The translations under genes and the position numbers were made by a program. A model generated the notes under the pieces. That model saw only the letters and a list, made by a program, of their open reading frames with translations, made no database searches and was not told where the DNA came from. 12,385 nt of DNA from Anaerolineales bacterium (GTDB lineage: Bacteria > Chloroflexota > Anaerolineae > Anaerolineales > Villigracilaceae), in NCBI GenBank assembly GCA_024763295.1, contig JANTFU010000037.1, positions 1 to 12,385 on the forward strand, in the 5' to 3' direction. Position 1 is the stretch's first letter; every line of letters starts with the position of its first letter. Positions 5,756 to 12,385 of this stretch are shown here, one piece after another.

Positions 5756-6142
5756 TTACTTACCAGCGCCACGGCGACGACCACGACCGGCAACCGTCTT
5801 TTTCGGACCTTTGCGGGTACGCGCGTTGGTTCGCGTGCGTTGCCCGTGGACGGGCAAACTGCGGCGATGACGGAGACCGCGATAACAACCGATCTCAATC
5901 AGACGCTTGATATTCATCTGCGTTTCGCGGCGAAGGTCACCTTCCAGCTTATAATTCTGGTTGATAAATTCGCGCAACACTGCCAAATCAGCTTCTGAAA
6001 GATCTTTAATCCGCTGATCGGGGTTTACATTGGTCGCAGCCAAAATTTCTTTGGCGCGAGTTCGGCCAATCCCATAAATGTAGGTTAAGCCGATTTCTAC
6101 CCGTTTGTTACGGGGAAGATCAACACCTTCGATTCTTGCCAT
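5756..6142 (-). CDS. rpsM: 30S ribosomal protein S13
   Basis: S13 sits in the head of the small subunit and contacts S19, the 50S subunit and P-site tRNA. The 128-residue product opens ARIEGVDLPRNKRVEIGLTY and has the helix-hairpin-helix-like YGIGRTRAKEIL (23-34), CYRGLRHRRSLPVHGQRTRT (86-105) and a basic tail ending in GRRRGAGK. The stop TAA is followed directly by an in-frame TAG. Upstream bases are A/G-rich (AAGGTTAGG) but sit about 12 or more bases from the ATG, so its ribosome binding site is weak. The rpmJ stop is only 12 bases away, so coupling to rpmJ is likely. Confidence 0.98.
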   Translation of the reverse strand: MARIEGVDLPRNKRVEIGLTYIYGIGRTRAKEILAATNVNPDQRIKDLSEADLAVLREFINQNYKLEGDLRRETQMNIKRLIEIGCYRGLRHRRSLPVHGQRTRTNARTRKGPKKTVAGRGRRRGAGK

Positions 6143-6154
6143 AATATCTTTAAC

Positions 6155-6268
6155 CTAACCTTGTCGCTGTTTATGTCTAGGATTTTCGCAAATCACGTAC
6201 AACTTACCTCTGCGCCGAACAATTTTACATTTCGCACAGCGCTTGCGAACAGATGGTGATACTTTCAT
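6155..6268 (-). CDS. rpmJ: 50S ribosomal protein L36
   Basis: This 37-residue gene is short and easily missed. The product begins MKVSPSVRKRCAKCKIVRR and ends NPRHKQRQG. Cys11, Cys14, Cys27 and His32 form the C-x2-C-x12-C-x4-H zinc ribbon of the zinc-binding L36 form. L36 is the smallest large-subunit protein and helps fold 23S rRNA near the factor-binding region. AGGAGA lies about seven bases before the ATG. It sits directly before rpsM, its standard place. The gene commonly found just upstream of it, infA, is absent; a promoter and a 5' hairpin occupy that gap. Confidence 0.96.
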   Translation of the reverse strand: MKVSPSVRKRCAKCKIVRRRGKLYVICENPRHKQRQG

Positions 6269-6287
6269 ATTCGTTCTCCTACGTTAC

Positions 6288-6305
6288 GGCTGAGTCTTCT
6301 CAGCC
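6288..6305 (-). promoter_or_regulatory. 5' leader stem-loop before rpmJ
   Basis: The minus strand reads GGCTGAG (6305-6299), loop AAGA (6298-6295), then CTCAGCC (6294-6288): seven perfect, GC-rich pairs with a 4-base loop. It starts about five bases after the predicted transcription start, and its 3' side ends eight bases before the AGGAGA of rpmJ. No U tract follows, so it is not a terminator. A 5' stem could protect the message or bind a regulator; this is inference. Confidence 0.6.
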
Positions 6306-6316
6306 CAAAGCACTGG

Positions 6317-6345
6317 ATTATACTCGTTGTTTTTAATTTCGTCTA
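6317..6345 (-). promoter_or_regulatory. Predicted sigma70-type promoter for rpmJ-rpsM-rpsK-rpsD-rpoA-rplQ
   Basis: On the minus strand a perfect -10 box TATAAT (6322-6317) lies 17 bases after TAGACG (6345-6340), which matches four of six bases of TTGACA. Spacer length is ideal and A-rich. Transcription would start near 6311-6310. The site lies in the map-rpmJ gap, so the alpha block could be transcribed independently of the spc block. Confidence 0.7.
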
Positions 6346-6386
6346 GCACTCAAAAAAGAGTGGATAACAGTCTTTCAGCAGCCTCA

Positions 6387-7160
6387 TCAAAGGACAGTCA
6401 GGATCAGAGGTTCTCCTTCGGTTACGGCAATTGAATGTTCAAAATGTGCCGTCAATGATTTGTCTGCTGAGACAACTGTCCACTGGTCGCGCAAGACTTT
6501 TGTCTTATGGGTTCCGACCAGTACCATTGGTTCAAGGGCAATGGTAACCCCGGGACGGAGTAACAACCCGCGTCCGGGTGTGCCGTAGTTCGGCACTTGT
6601 GGACCTTCGTGCATTTGTCGCCCAACACCGTGACCAGTGTATTCTCGTGTAACGTAGAAGCCACGGCTTTCAACATATTGCTGGATCGCTGCGGAGACAT
6701 CGCCGGTTCGGTTACCTGGGCGCATCTTATCAATGCCTGCCTTTAAAGCACCTTCGGTGACATCCAGCAGTTTCTGCGCTGCCGAGGAAAGTTTTCCTAC
6801 TCCGGCAGAAAACGCGGAATCTGCTACAAATCCTTCAAAAAGGGTGCCGCAATCAACAGAGACGATATCGCCATTCTTTAATTTGCGTTTCTTCGAGGGT
6901 ATCCCGTGTACCAGTTCTTCGTTAATACAAACGGTAATTGATGCCGGATAAGGATAAGGTCCCGGATAATTTTTAAAGGGCGATACAGCGTTGTGTTTCC
7001 GCAGCACTTCCTCAGCAGCCGCGTTGAGGTCGGCTGTGGTCACACCTGGTTTTAAGAGTTCGCGAACAGTTGCATGAACTGTTGCATTAATACGCCCTGC
7101 TTCGCGCATAATTTCTACTTCTGCAGGACTTTTGATATGGATTTGTCTAGCCCAGTCCAT
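6387..7160 (-). CDS. map: Type I methionine aminopeptidase
   Basis: This enzyme removes the initiator methionine from nascent proteins. The 257-residue product carries all five metal ligands of the family: Asp103 and Asp114 (VDCGT and ADSAFS), His177 (TGHGVG), Glu210 (ALEPM) and Glu241 (HFEHSIAVT). His86 in VHGIPS is the substrate-contact histidine. Length matches the single-domain bacterial form without an N-terminal extension. The ATG shares one base with the adk stop (TAATG), and GAAGG inside adk serves as its ribosome binding site, so the two genes are translationally coupled. In many relatives infA follows map; here the map stop is followed by a promoter-bearing 118-base gap and rpmJ. 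Confidence 0.97.
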   Translation of the reverse strand: MDWARQIHIKSPAEVEIMREAGRINATVHATVRELLKPGVTTADLNAAAEEVLRKHNAVSPFKNYPGPYPYPASITVCINEELVHGIPSKKRKLKNGDIVSVDCGTLFEGFVADSAFSAGVGKLSSAAQKLLDVTEGALKAGIDKMRPGNRTGDVSAAIQQYVESRGFYVTREYTGHGVGRQMHEGPQVPNYGTPGRGLLLRPGVTIALEPMVLVGTHKTKVLRDQWTVVSADKSLTAHFEHSIAVTEGEPLILTVL

Positions 7161-7813
7161 TATTTACCTTCGATTGCATCGAGCAGGTCTTGTGTCACCT
7201 TTTCGATTTCTTGGTCGCCTCGGATATCCACCAGAAGACCAGCCTTACGGTAATATTCGATCAAGGGCGAGGTTTGTTCAACATAAACTTGAATACGATG
7301 TTTTACGGTTTCCTTTTTATCATCATCGCGCTGGTAAAGTTCGGAACCATCATGGTCACAAACCCCTTGCGTTGCCGGAGGATTAAATTTTTCATGGAAA
7401 ATATGTCCATGCGCCCGGCAAGTCCAACGTCCAGAGAGGCGTTCGATAATAACATCATTCGGGGCGGTGATATAAGGCACAACAGCCAAGTCTTCGCCCA
7501 TCTCATTAAGCAGGGCTTTGGTGGCATCTGCTTGTATCGGGGTGCGAGGGAAACCATCCAAAATGACGCCCCGTTCACAATCCGGGCGCGAAATGCGGTC
7601 TTTCACCATCGCGATAGTTACATCATCGGGCACGAGTTCGCCTTTATTCATAAAACTCTGTGCCAAGACGCCTAATTCTGTCTGGTTTTTAATGTTCTCT
7701 CGGAAGAGATCGCCTGTGGAGACATGTATTAATCCTGTTTGCTTCGCTAGTATTTCAGCTTGCGTTCCTTTTCCCACACCGGGAGGTCCGAGCAAAACAA
7801 TATAAGTCGCCAT
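7160..7813 (-). CDS. adk: Adenylate kinase with zinc-type lid
   Basis: Adenylate kinase interconverts ATP + AMP and 2 ADP, keeping the adenylate pool balanced. The 217-residue product has the P-loop GPPGVGKGTQ (9-18), the AMP-binding STGDLFR (32-38) and DGFPRT (86-91), and a long-form lid. The lid has Cys132, His135, Cys152 and Asp155 in the positions of the metal ligands of zinc-lid adenylate kinases, so a C-H-C-D site replaces the common C-C-C-C or C-C-C-D. QRDDD and KHRIQVY follow as expected. AAGGAGAG overlaps the end of secY and lies seven bases before the ATG. The secY-adk-map order is standard. Confidence 0.97.
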   Translation of the reverse strand: MATYIVLLGPPGVGKGTQAEILAKQTGLIHVSTGDLFRENIKNQTELGVLAQSFMNKGELVPDDVTIAMVKDRISRPDCERGVILDGFPRTPIQADATKALLNEMGEDLAVVPYITAPNDVIIERLSGRWTCRAHGHIFHEKFNPPATQGVCDHDGSELYQRDDDKKETVKHRIQVYVEQTSPLIEYYRKAGLLVDIRGDQEIEKVTQDLLDAIEGK

Positions 7814-7825
7814 AAACGCTCTCCT

Positions 7826-9184
7826 TTAGCGAATGAGAATCGAATCTTGATAACCGTGTAATTTCAATTCGGCGTCAATGTTTTGGAAAACATCGCGAAC
7901 CACGCCCACAACAATCAGCAGACCGGCAGATGAAACGAGCAACAAGCCAGCGCCCTGATTACTCACGGCAGGGATTACCAATTTCATCAAATAGGGCAGT
8001 ACTGCAACCAAACCGAGGAATAGTGCGCCCGGTAAGGTAATCCGACGCTGCACTTTGGTCAGGTATTTTTGAGTAGGCGCACCGCGACTTACACCAGGGA
8101 TTTGCGCACCCATTCTTTTGAGGTTGTCGCCATAATTTTGCTGCGCAAAAAGTACGTCAGTGTAGAAGAAGGTAAAGACCACAACCATAAGGAAGTAGAG
8201 TAACCAATAAACACCGCCCGAACCGTTAAAGGTTGTCTGTGTACTTTGCGCTAATTTTGCAACCCATTCGATCTGTGATCTAACAAAGTAGCTGGCTGCA
8301 ATTGCAGGAAACTGCAAAATTGCACTGGCGAAAATAAGCGGAATCATGCCTGCCATGTTGACCATCAGTGGCAAAGAGCCTTTAACGGGCATGGACATGC
8401 GGTTGCCCATTCGGCGACCGGGGTACATCACGGGGATGTTGCGGCGTCCCTGTTGGACATAAACGATCGCAAAAATTGTAGCGACCAAAACGATGATGGT
8501 CGTGCCAAGCAAAATCCAGCGGGTTTTCTCATCGCTCATCAAGCGGACAAGATTGCTGGGGAGGTTGACAACAATACCGGCGAAAATGATGAGGGACAAG
8601 CCCTGTTTCCGCATCCCATATTCTGAGATCAGTTCCCCAAGCCAGATGGCGAACATGGTTCCGCCTGTCATCGCTAAAAGAACAGTAATCGAGGAGAGGA
8701 ACAAGTCGCCGCTAAAACCAAACGGGATAATTTGGGACAATCCTAATTGGTTGGCATAGGAATTGAAGATGTTGACCTGACCAATTGCTGAAAGGGCTGC
8801 CATCGGTACTGCCAAAATGTAAGTCCACTTCTCCATCCATTTTTGTCCTTCGCGCGGATCTTCTTCCATACGGCGCTGCAGGGCAGGGATAATCGGGGTG
8901 AGCAACTGCAAGATAATTTGCGCTGTAATGTAGGGGTAAACGCCCATAGACAACAGCGAAAATTGCGAAACGGTACCGCCCGACAAGAGGTCGAGAAAGT
9001 TAAAGAAAGTTCCGTTGGCACCGAGGTTCGCCCGAAATGCTGCCAGTGCTTCAAAATCTACGCCCGGGACAGGGACATTGGCAGCTACACGGTACAGAGC
9101 CAGAAAACCCAACGTAAAGAGCAATTTACGTCGAATATCAATCGAGGTCCATAAGTAGCGCCATCCAGAAAATTTCGACTTCAT
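7826..9184 (-). CDS. secY: Protein translocase subunit SecY
   Basis: SecY is the channel of the Sec translocase in the cytoplasmic membrane and moves unfolded proteins outward or into the bilayer. The 452-residue product has about ten hydrophobic segments, roughly at 20-36, 75-99, 118-135, 161-183, 197-211, 222-243, 271-292, 325-347, 384-402 and 411-430. Family landmarks include LFNFLDLLSGG-like FFNFLDLLSGG (60-70), MGVYPYITAQIILQLL (80-95), RRNIPVMYPGR (248-257 region) and the NYGDNLKRMGAQIPGVSRG loop (350-368). The stretch before helix 5 reads EYGMRKQGLSLIIFAGI; the usual form is closer to E-x-G-I-G-N-G-I-S-L, so one residue seems added. AAGGAG lies six bases before the ATG. It follows rplO after 25 bases. 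Confidence 0.98.
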   Translation of the reverse strand: MKSKFSGWRYLWTSIDIRRKLLFTLGFLALYRVAANVPVPGVDFEALAAFRANLGANGTFFNFLDLLSGGTVSQFSLLSMGVYPYITAQIILQLLTPIIPALQRRMEEDPREGQKWMEKWTYILAVPMAALSAIGQVNIFNSYANQLGLSQIIPFGFSGDLFLSSITVLLAMTGGTMFAIWLGELISEYGMRKQGLSLIIFAGIVVNLPSNLVRLMSDEKTRWILLGTTIIVLVATIFAIVYVQQGRRNIPVMYPGRRMGNRMSMPVKGSLPLMVNMAGMIPLIFASAILQFPAIAASYFVRSQIEWVAKLAQSTQTTFNGSGGVYWLLYFLMVVVFTFFYTDVLFAQQNYGDNLKRMGAQIPGVSRGAPTQKYLTKVQRRITLPGALFLGLVAVLPYLMKLVIPAVSNQGAGLLLVSSAGLLIVVGVVRDVFQNIDAELKLHGYQDSILIR

Positions 9185-9209
9185 AAAAGTCTCCTTGTCC
9201 TACGACAAG

Positions 9210-9665
9210 CTAGTTGATCAACTCTACGCTGCCACCGGCGGCTTCAATTTTTTCTTGAGCACCTTTGCTAACACGGTGTACACGCACTTTTAACGCAGAC
9301 TTCACTTCACCACGCCCCAAAATAACGATGGGATTGCGTTTGTCACGCAGCAAACGAGCGGTTTCGAGCGTTTCGGGAGTCACTTCGGCATCTGCCTGAA
9401 AGGCTTCTGCTAACTGATCAAGGTTAATCTCGTTATACTCAACGCGGTTGATATTGGTAAAACCTTTACCACGCATGAAGGGCAAACGGCGGAAGAAAGG
9501 CAGGTTACCACCTTGGCGATAAAGCTTACCGCCACTACCGGAACGAGCTTTTTGACCTTTTTGACCACGTCCGGCAGTTTTACCTTGTCCGGCTGCGATA
9601 CCACGACCAACGCGTTTTTTGTTCTTTTTAGCGCCTTCGTTCGGCGCAAGATCGTGTAGTTTCAT
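9210..9665 (-). CDS. rplO: 50S ribosomal protein L15
   Basis: L15 has a long glycine- and lysine-rich N-terminal extension that threads through 23S rRNA. The 151-residue product begins MKLHDLAPNEGAKKNKKRVG, continues with GQGKTAGRGQKGQKARSG (26-43 region), RQGGNLPFFRRLPFMRGKG, and a globular C-terminal part with ILGRGEVKSALKVRVHRVSK and the ending GGSVELIN. AGGA lies about eight bases before the ATG, overlapping the rpmD stop. It stands between rpmD and secY, as usual. Nothing unusual. Confidence 0.98.
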   Translation of the reverse strand: MKLHDLAPNEGAKKNKKRVGRGIAAGQGKTAGRGQKGQKARSGSGGKLYRQGGNLPFFRRLPFMRGKGFTNINRVEYNEINLDQLAEAFQADAEVTPETLETARLLRDKRNPIVILGRGEVKSALKVRVHRVSKGAQEKIEAAGGSVELIN

Positions 9666-9675
9666 CTTGAAAATC

Positions 9676-9858
9676 CTACTCTTCCACTACTTTGATCAAG
9701 TGGCTGATTTTGTTCAACATGCCGCGCACAGCAGGCTTGTCTTCATGTACCACAGTATGGTTCATGCGACGCAAGCCCAAAGCGCGTACGGTTGCTTTTT
9801 GGCGTTTGTTGTAACCGATGGGGCTTTTCACCAAGGTTACTTTTAATTTCTTAGCCAT
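9676..9858 (-). CDS. rpmD: 50S ribosomal protein L30
   Basis: L30 is a small large-subunit protein of the ferredoxin-like fold. The 60-residue product has the family core LKVTLVKSPIGYNKRQKATV (5-24), RALGLRRMNHTVVHEDKPAV and the ending LIKVVEE. Length is exactly typical. A strong GGAGG overlaps the rpsE stop codon and lies about nine bases before the ATG, linking the two genes. Its place between rpsE and rplO is standard for the spc operon. Confidence 0.97.
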   Translation of the reverse strand: MAKKLKVTLVKSPIGYNKRQKATVRALGLRRMNHTVVHEDKPAVRGMLNKISHLIKVVEE

Positions 9859-9864
9859 GTTCTC

Positions 9865-10392
9865 TTACCTCCGCTCCCAGAAGGGCATCAGGTCCTTGAC
9901 CGATTTACCACGACGAGCAGCTTCTTCTGCTGGTGACTTCAACTGTTCAAGCGCGTCAAAGGTTGCTTTGACAACGTTGAGCACGTTATTGCTGCCGAGG
10001 GATTTGGTCAGAATATCTTTAACTCCAGCCGCTTCCAAAACAGCACGCACGCCACCTGCGGCGATAACACCAGTACCGGGGGATGCAGGTTTGAGCAAAA
10101 CACGGGCACCTGCCACACGTCCCAAAGTCTGATGGGCAATGGTAGTGCCAGACAAATTGACCCGATGAATATCACGGCGCGCACGCTCAGAGGCTTTGCG
10201 GATCGCATCCGGCACGGAATTGGCTTTACCAATGCCCATGCCAATCTTGCCTTTACCGTCGCCAACCACAATGGTGGCGCGGAACTGGAAGCGACGACCG
10301 CCTTTGACCACTTTCGCTACGCGAGCGATCTCGATCATACGTTCATCAAGCTCGTCTGTTTCAAAACTATTATTTTTATCGAAGTTTGGCAT
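9865..10392 (-). CDS. rpsE: 30S ribosomal protein S5
   Basis: S5 lies at the back of the small subunit and helps decoding fidelity and mRNA unwinding at the entry. From the chosen start the product is 175 residues. It shows the double-stranded RNA-binding N domain (VVKGGRRFQFRATIVVGDGK, then IGMGIGKA) and the C domain (LKPASPGTGVIAAGGVRAVL, SNNVLNVVKATF), ending PFWERR. I chose the ATG at 10392-10390 because GGAG lies six bases upstream. A GTG four codons earlier (10404) is in frame but has only AGG at a close distance. The acidic N-terminal tail is poorly conserved in the family and does not decide the start. The gene begins 18 bases after rplR. Confidence 0.96.
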   Translation of the reverse strand: MPNFDKNNSFETDELDERMIEIARVAKVVKGGRRFQFRATIVVGDGKGKIGMGIGKANSVPDAIRKASERARRDIHRVNLSGTTIAHQTLGRVAGARVLLKPASPGTGVIAAGGVRAVLEAAGVKDILTKSLGSNNVLNVVKATFDALEQLKSPAEEAARRGKSVKDLMPFWERR

Positions 10393-10410
10393 AGTATTCT
10401 CCACTTATAC

Positions 10411-10776
10411 CTAGAACTGCAAGCCACCTTCACGAGCAGCGTCAGCCAAAGCTTTAACGCGCCCGGTGTAACGGAAGCCACCACGGTCAAAAACAACACG
10501 GGTAATACCGGCTTCTTTGGCACGCTCTGCAACGGCTTCGCCTACCAAACGAGCTTGTTCTACTTTTTTAAGCCCTTTCATTTTTCCGCGCAATTCTTTA
10601 TCAATACTTGAGGCGGAAATGAGGGTTTTGCCTGCCGCATCATCAATCACTTGGGCATAAATGCCGGTGAGACTGCGGAAAACGCTCAAACGCGGGCGTT
10701 CAGGGGTTCCGGAAATATGTTTGCGCACACGAGCATGACGTCGGATGCGCGCAGCAGCACGATTTTTAGCAGCCAT
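10411..10776 (-). CDS. rplR: 50S ribosomal protein L18
   Basis: L18 binds 5S rRNA with L5 and forms the central protuberance. The 121-residue product has a basic N terminus (AARIRRHARVRKHISGT), RPRLSVFRSLTGIYAQVIDD (28-46 region), TLISASS and VVFDRGGFRYTGRVKALADA, ending AAREGGLQF. These are the family motifs in order, at normal length. AAGGA lies seven bases before the ATG and overlaps the end of rplF. Ordinary. Confidence 0.98.
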   Translation of the reverse strand: MAAKNRAAARIRRHARVRKHISGTPERPRLSVFRSLTGIYAQVIDDAAGKTLISASSIDKELRGKMKGLKKVEQARLVGEAVAERAKEAGITRVVFDRGGFRYTGRVKALADAAREGGLQF

Positions 10777-10787
10777 AGTGTATTCCT

Positions 10788-11330
10788 TTACTTAGCGCCA
10801 GCTTTACCAGCTTTGCGGCGAACTTGTTCACCTTGGTAACGAATGCCTTTGCCATGGTAAGGTTCAGGCGGGCGGATTTTACGAATTTCGGAGGCAACTT
10901 TGCCAACGAGTTCTTTATCCATGCCCATGACCTTGACCAAACGGGCTTTGGGGTCGGCATCAAAGCTGATTCCATCCACCGGCACAATCTCCACCGGGTG
11001 GGAGTAGCCAACATGCAAGACAAGGGTGCTACCTTTCATTTCGGCACGGTAACCAACGCCCTGGATTTCCAGAACACGTTCAAAGCCACCGCTCACACCT
11101 TGTACCATATTTGCGATTAAAGCGCGCGTCGTTCCATGCAGGGCACGTTCTGTGGGATGGTCTGATTTCCGTTTAACGGTAACCTGCCCATCTTCAAGAG
11201 CGATTTCCATCAAATGCGAGAACTGACGCTGCATTTCACCTTTTTGCCCTTTTACTTTTACAAAAGAGCCTTTAATATCCACCTGTACGCCATCAGGGAT
11301 GACGACGGGCATACGTCCAATACGAGACAT
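10788..11330 (-). CDS. rplF: 50S ribosomal protein L6
   Basis: L6 sits near the sarcin-ricin loop and the factor-binding site. The 180-residue product has two L6 repeats: the first opens MSRIGRMPVVIPDGVQVDI and contains VKVKGQKGEM, the second contains EIQGVGYRAEMKGSTLVLHV (88-107). The signature near the C terminus is EPYHGKGIRYQGEQVRRKAG (156-175). Length is typical. A strong AGGAGG lies nine bases before the ATG, right after the rpsH stop. Ordinary. Confidence 0.98.
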   Translation of the reverse strand: MSRIGRMPVVIPDGVQVDIKGSFVKVKGQKGEMQRQFSHLMEIALEDGQVTVKRKSDHPTERALHGTTRALIANMVQGVSGGFERVLEIQGVGYRAEMKGSTLVLHVGYSHPVEIVPVDGISFDADPKARLVKVMGMDKELVGKVASEIRKIRPPEPYHGKGIRYQGEQVRRKAGKAGAK

Positions 11331-11346
11331 CGTTTATAGCCTCCTG

Positions 11347-11760
11347 CTACCAAACTTTACAGAGGAGTTCGCCACCGACGCCCAATGCCCGCGCTTTTTG
11401 CCCGGTCATAACACCTTTGGGGGTGGAGAGGATCGCAATGCCGATACCGGAAAGAACCCAGGGAATATCCTGTTTCTTGGTATAGACACGGCGTCCCGGA
11501 CGACTTACACGTTCCAAACCGGTGAGAACCGATTGGCGTTCGCGACGTTTACCAACATATTTGATGCGCACGCGCAGCACCGGCTGGTTGGGTCGTTCCC
11601 CATCGACAACTTCAACCTTTTCAAGATAACCTTCATCCTTGAGGATGTTGGCGATCTGAACCTTCATTTTGGAGCTGGGCATGGCAACTGTTGCCTGACC
11701 GATCATAACCGCGTTGCGGATGCGGGTCAGCATATCAGCAATAGGATCTGAAACACTCAT
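11347..11760 (-). CDS. rpsH: 30S ribosomal protein S8
   Basis: S8 binds the central domain of 16S rRNA and, in some bacteria, represses its own operon by binding the L5 message. The 137-residue product begins SVSDPIADMLTRIRNAVMIG, has MPSSKMKVQIANILKDEGY (27-45), and the C-terminal signature GIGIAILSTPKGVMTGQKAR with the ending GVGGELLCKVW. Length is slightly above the common 130-133. GAGGTGA precedes the ATG. It starts 17 bases after rpsN. I see no S8-like binding hairpin within this window. Confidence 0.98.
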   Translation of the reverse strand: MSVSDPIADMLTRIRNAVMIGQATVAMPSSKMKVQIANILKDEGYLEKVEVVDGERPNQPVLRVRIKYVGKRRERQSVLTGLERVSRPGRRVYTKKQDIPWVLSGIGIAILSTPKGVMTGQKARALGVGGELLCKVW

Positions 11761-11777
11761 AATTCACCTCTACCCGA

Positions 11778-11960
11778 CTACCACGAAGATTTGGTAACGC
11801 CGGGAATTTTTCCTTCCAGCGCTAACTCACGGAAGCAAATACGACACAAGCCAAAACGGCGGATATAGCCGCGAGGGCGTCCACAACGCTGGCAGCGGTT
11901 ACGCACCCGGGTGGGGTACTTACGCCGCGTTTCACGATACTGCATACATTTTTTTGCCAT
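11778..11960 (-). CDS. rpsN: 30S ribosomal protein S14, zinc-binding (type Z)
   Basis: S14 is a late-assembling protein in the head of the small subunit. The 60-residue product is the short zinc form: Cys23, Cys26, Cys39 and Cys42 make two C-x2-C pairs, in RCQRCGRPRG and GLCRICFREL, and the end GKIPGVTKSSW is diagnostic. The gene is often called rpsZ. AAGGAAG at the very end of rplE serves as its ribosome binding site, and only two bases separate the rplE stop from the ATG. Placement between rplE and rpsH is standard. Confidence 0.97.
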   Translation of the reverse strand: MAKKCMQYRETRRKYPTRVRNRCQRCGRPRGYIRRFGLCRICFRELALEGKIPGVTKSSW

Positions 11961-11962
11961 AG

Positions 11963-12385
11963 TTATGCTTCCTTTTTGAACGGCATACCAAGCATGGTCA
12001 AAAGCGAGCGAGCTTGGTCGTCATTTTCTGCGGTAGTGACAATGGTAATTTCCATGCCACGCAGCTTGTCAATTTTGTCATATTGAATTTCGGGCCAGAT
12101 CAATTGATCTTTAAGACCGAGGGTATAGTTGCCGCGTCCATCAAAGGAATCGGCAGGAATACCGCGAAAATCGCGCACACGCGGAAGAGCGACATTAATC
12201 AAACGGTCGAGGAATGCCCACATCTTTTCACCACGCAGGGTGACTTTGGTGCCAATGGTAAGACCTTCACGCAGTTTGAAGTTCGCAATGCTCTTGCGCG
12301 ATTTGGTCATCACGGGGCGCTGCCCGGTAATGGTCGCCAAATCGCCAGCGGCGGCTTCAAGCACTTTCGGATTATCTTTTGCTTC
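11963..12385 (-). CDS. rplE: 50S ribosomal protein L5 (5' end outside window)
   Basis: L5 binds 5S rRNA and contacts P-site tRNA at the central protuberance. The visible part is 140 residues, in frame from the right edge (EAKDNPKVLEAAAGDL) to the TAA. Family blocks are TGQRPVMTKSRKSIANFKLR, IGTKVTLRGEKMWAFLDRL, DFRGIPADSFDGRGNYTLG, and the ending TIVTTAENDDQARSLLTMLG, then MPFKKEA. The usual length is about 180, so some 40 N-terminal residues lie beyond the edge. The GTG at 12364 is an internal valine codon, not a start, because the conserved E-A-K-D-N precedes it. Confidence 0.97.
   Translation of the reverse strand, partial: EAKDNPKVLEAAAGDLATITGQRPVMTKSRKSIANFKLREGLTIGTKVTLRGEKMWAFLDRLINVALPRVRDFRGIPADSFDGRGNYTLGLKDQLIWPEIQYDKIDKLRGMEITIVTTAENDDQARSLLTMLGMPFKKEA

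Noticed and set aside
6347..6362. CACTC-A6-GAGTG inverted repeat between map and rpmJ as a possible terminator of map
   Set aside because: The T run on the transcribed strand is in the loop, not after the stem, and the stem is only five pairs. It may simply flank the promoter.
7190..7675. Plus-strand open frame of 161 codons opposite adk
   Set aside because: It is antisense to a complete adenylate kinase with all motifs; the product has no recognisable pattern.
10393..10404. GTG at 10404 as the rpsE start
   Set aside because: Only AGG lies five bases before it, whereas the in-frame ATG at 10392 has GGAG at an ideal distance.
10132..10611. Plus-strand open frame of 159 codons opposite rpsE and rplR
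   Set aside because: It lies across two intact ribosomal-protein genes and is explained as a shadow of their codon use.
11299..11751. Plus-strand open frame of 150 codons opposite rpsH
   Set aside because: Antisense shadow of S8; no Shine-Dalgarno and no family-like motifs.
1..12385. CRISPR arrays, tRNA or rRNA genes, transposase genes, phage or plasmid modules
   Set aside because: None seen. The repeat arrays have 7-bp periods without spacers, so they are not CRISPR, and all sizeable real genes are housekeeping genes apart from the partial gene at the left edge.

Overview
This window is the downstream half of a bacterial ribosomal-protein gene cluster (the S10/spc/alpha type), read entirely on the minus strand, followed by a MazG-family gene and the end of one unrelated plus-strand gene. 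In transcription order (right to left) it runs: rplE (cut by the window edge), rpsN (zinc type), rpsH, rplF, rplR, rpsE, rpmD, rplO, secY, adk, map, rpmJ, rpsM, rpsK, rpsD, rpoA, rplQ, truA, rplM, rpsI, then mazG. Almost every gene has a clear Shine-Dalgarno sequence, and gaps are mostly 2 to 30 bases. The adk stop and map start share one base (TAATG).

The organism is a bacterium of moderate GC content. The order adk-map-rpmJ-rpsM-rpsK-rpsD-rpoA-rplQ-truA-rplM-rpsI, the four-cysteine S4, the zinc-type S14 and a YabN-like MazG fit a Gram-positive-type lineage. My best guess is Chloroflexota (Anaerolineae-like), made from family resemblance only.

Region by region: 1-206 is the 3' end of an unrecognised plus-strand gene. 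207-288 is a short convergent gap with inverted repeats. 289-1374 is mazG. 1375-1498 is the richest non-coding stretch: an intrinsic terminator after rpsI, a perfect nested palindrome, and a hairpin that covers the mazG ribosome binding site and competes with the palindrome. 1499-3154 is rpsI, rplM and truA. truA is bracketed by two different 7-bp-periodic repeat arrays; one supplies its last codons and stop, and the other ends against its start codon, where no Shine-Dalgarno is visible. 3229-6268 is the alpha-operon block. 6269-6386 lacks infA, which often sits here, and instead holds a good sigma70-type promoter and a 5' hairpin. 6387-12385 is the spc block with secY, adk and map.

The genes build the 30S and 50S subunits, the RNA polymerase alpha subunit, the protein-export channel, and housekeeping enzymes for nucleotides, N-terminal methionine removal and tRNA pseudouridylation. 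The coding content is ordinary core genome. I found no new multi-gene system. What deserves a second look is in the intergenic DNA, plus the shortened methylase remnant at the MazG N terminus.
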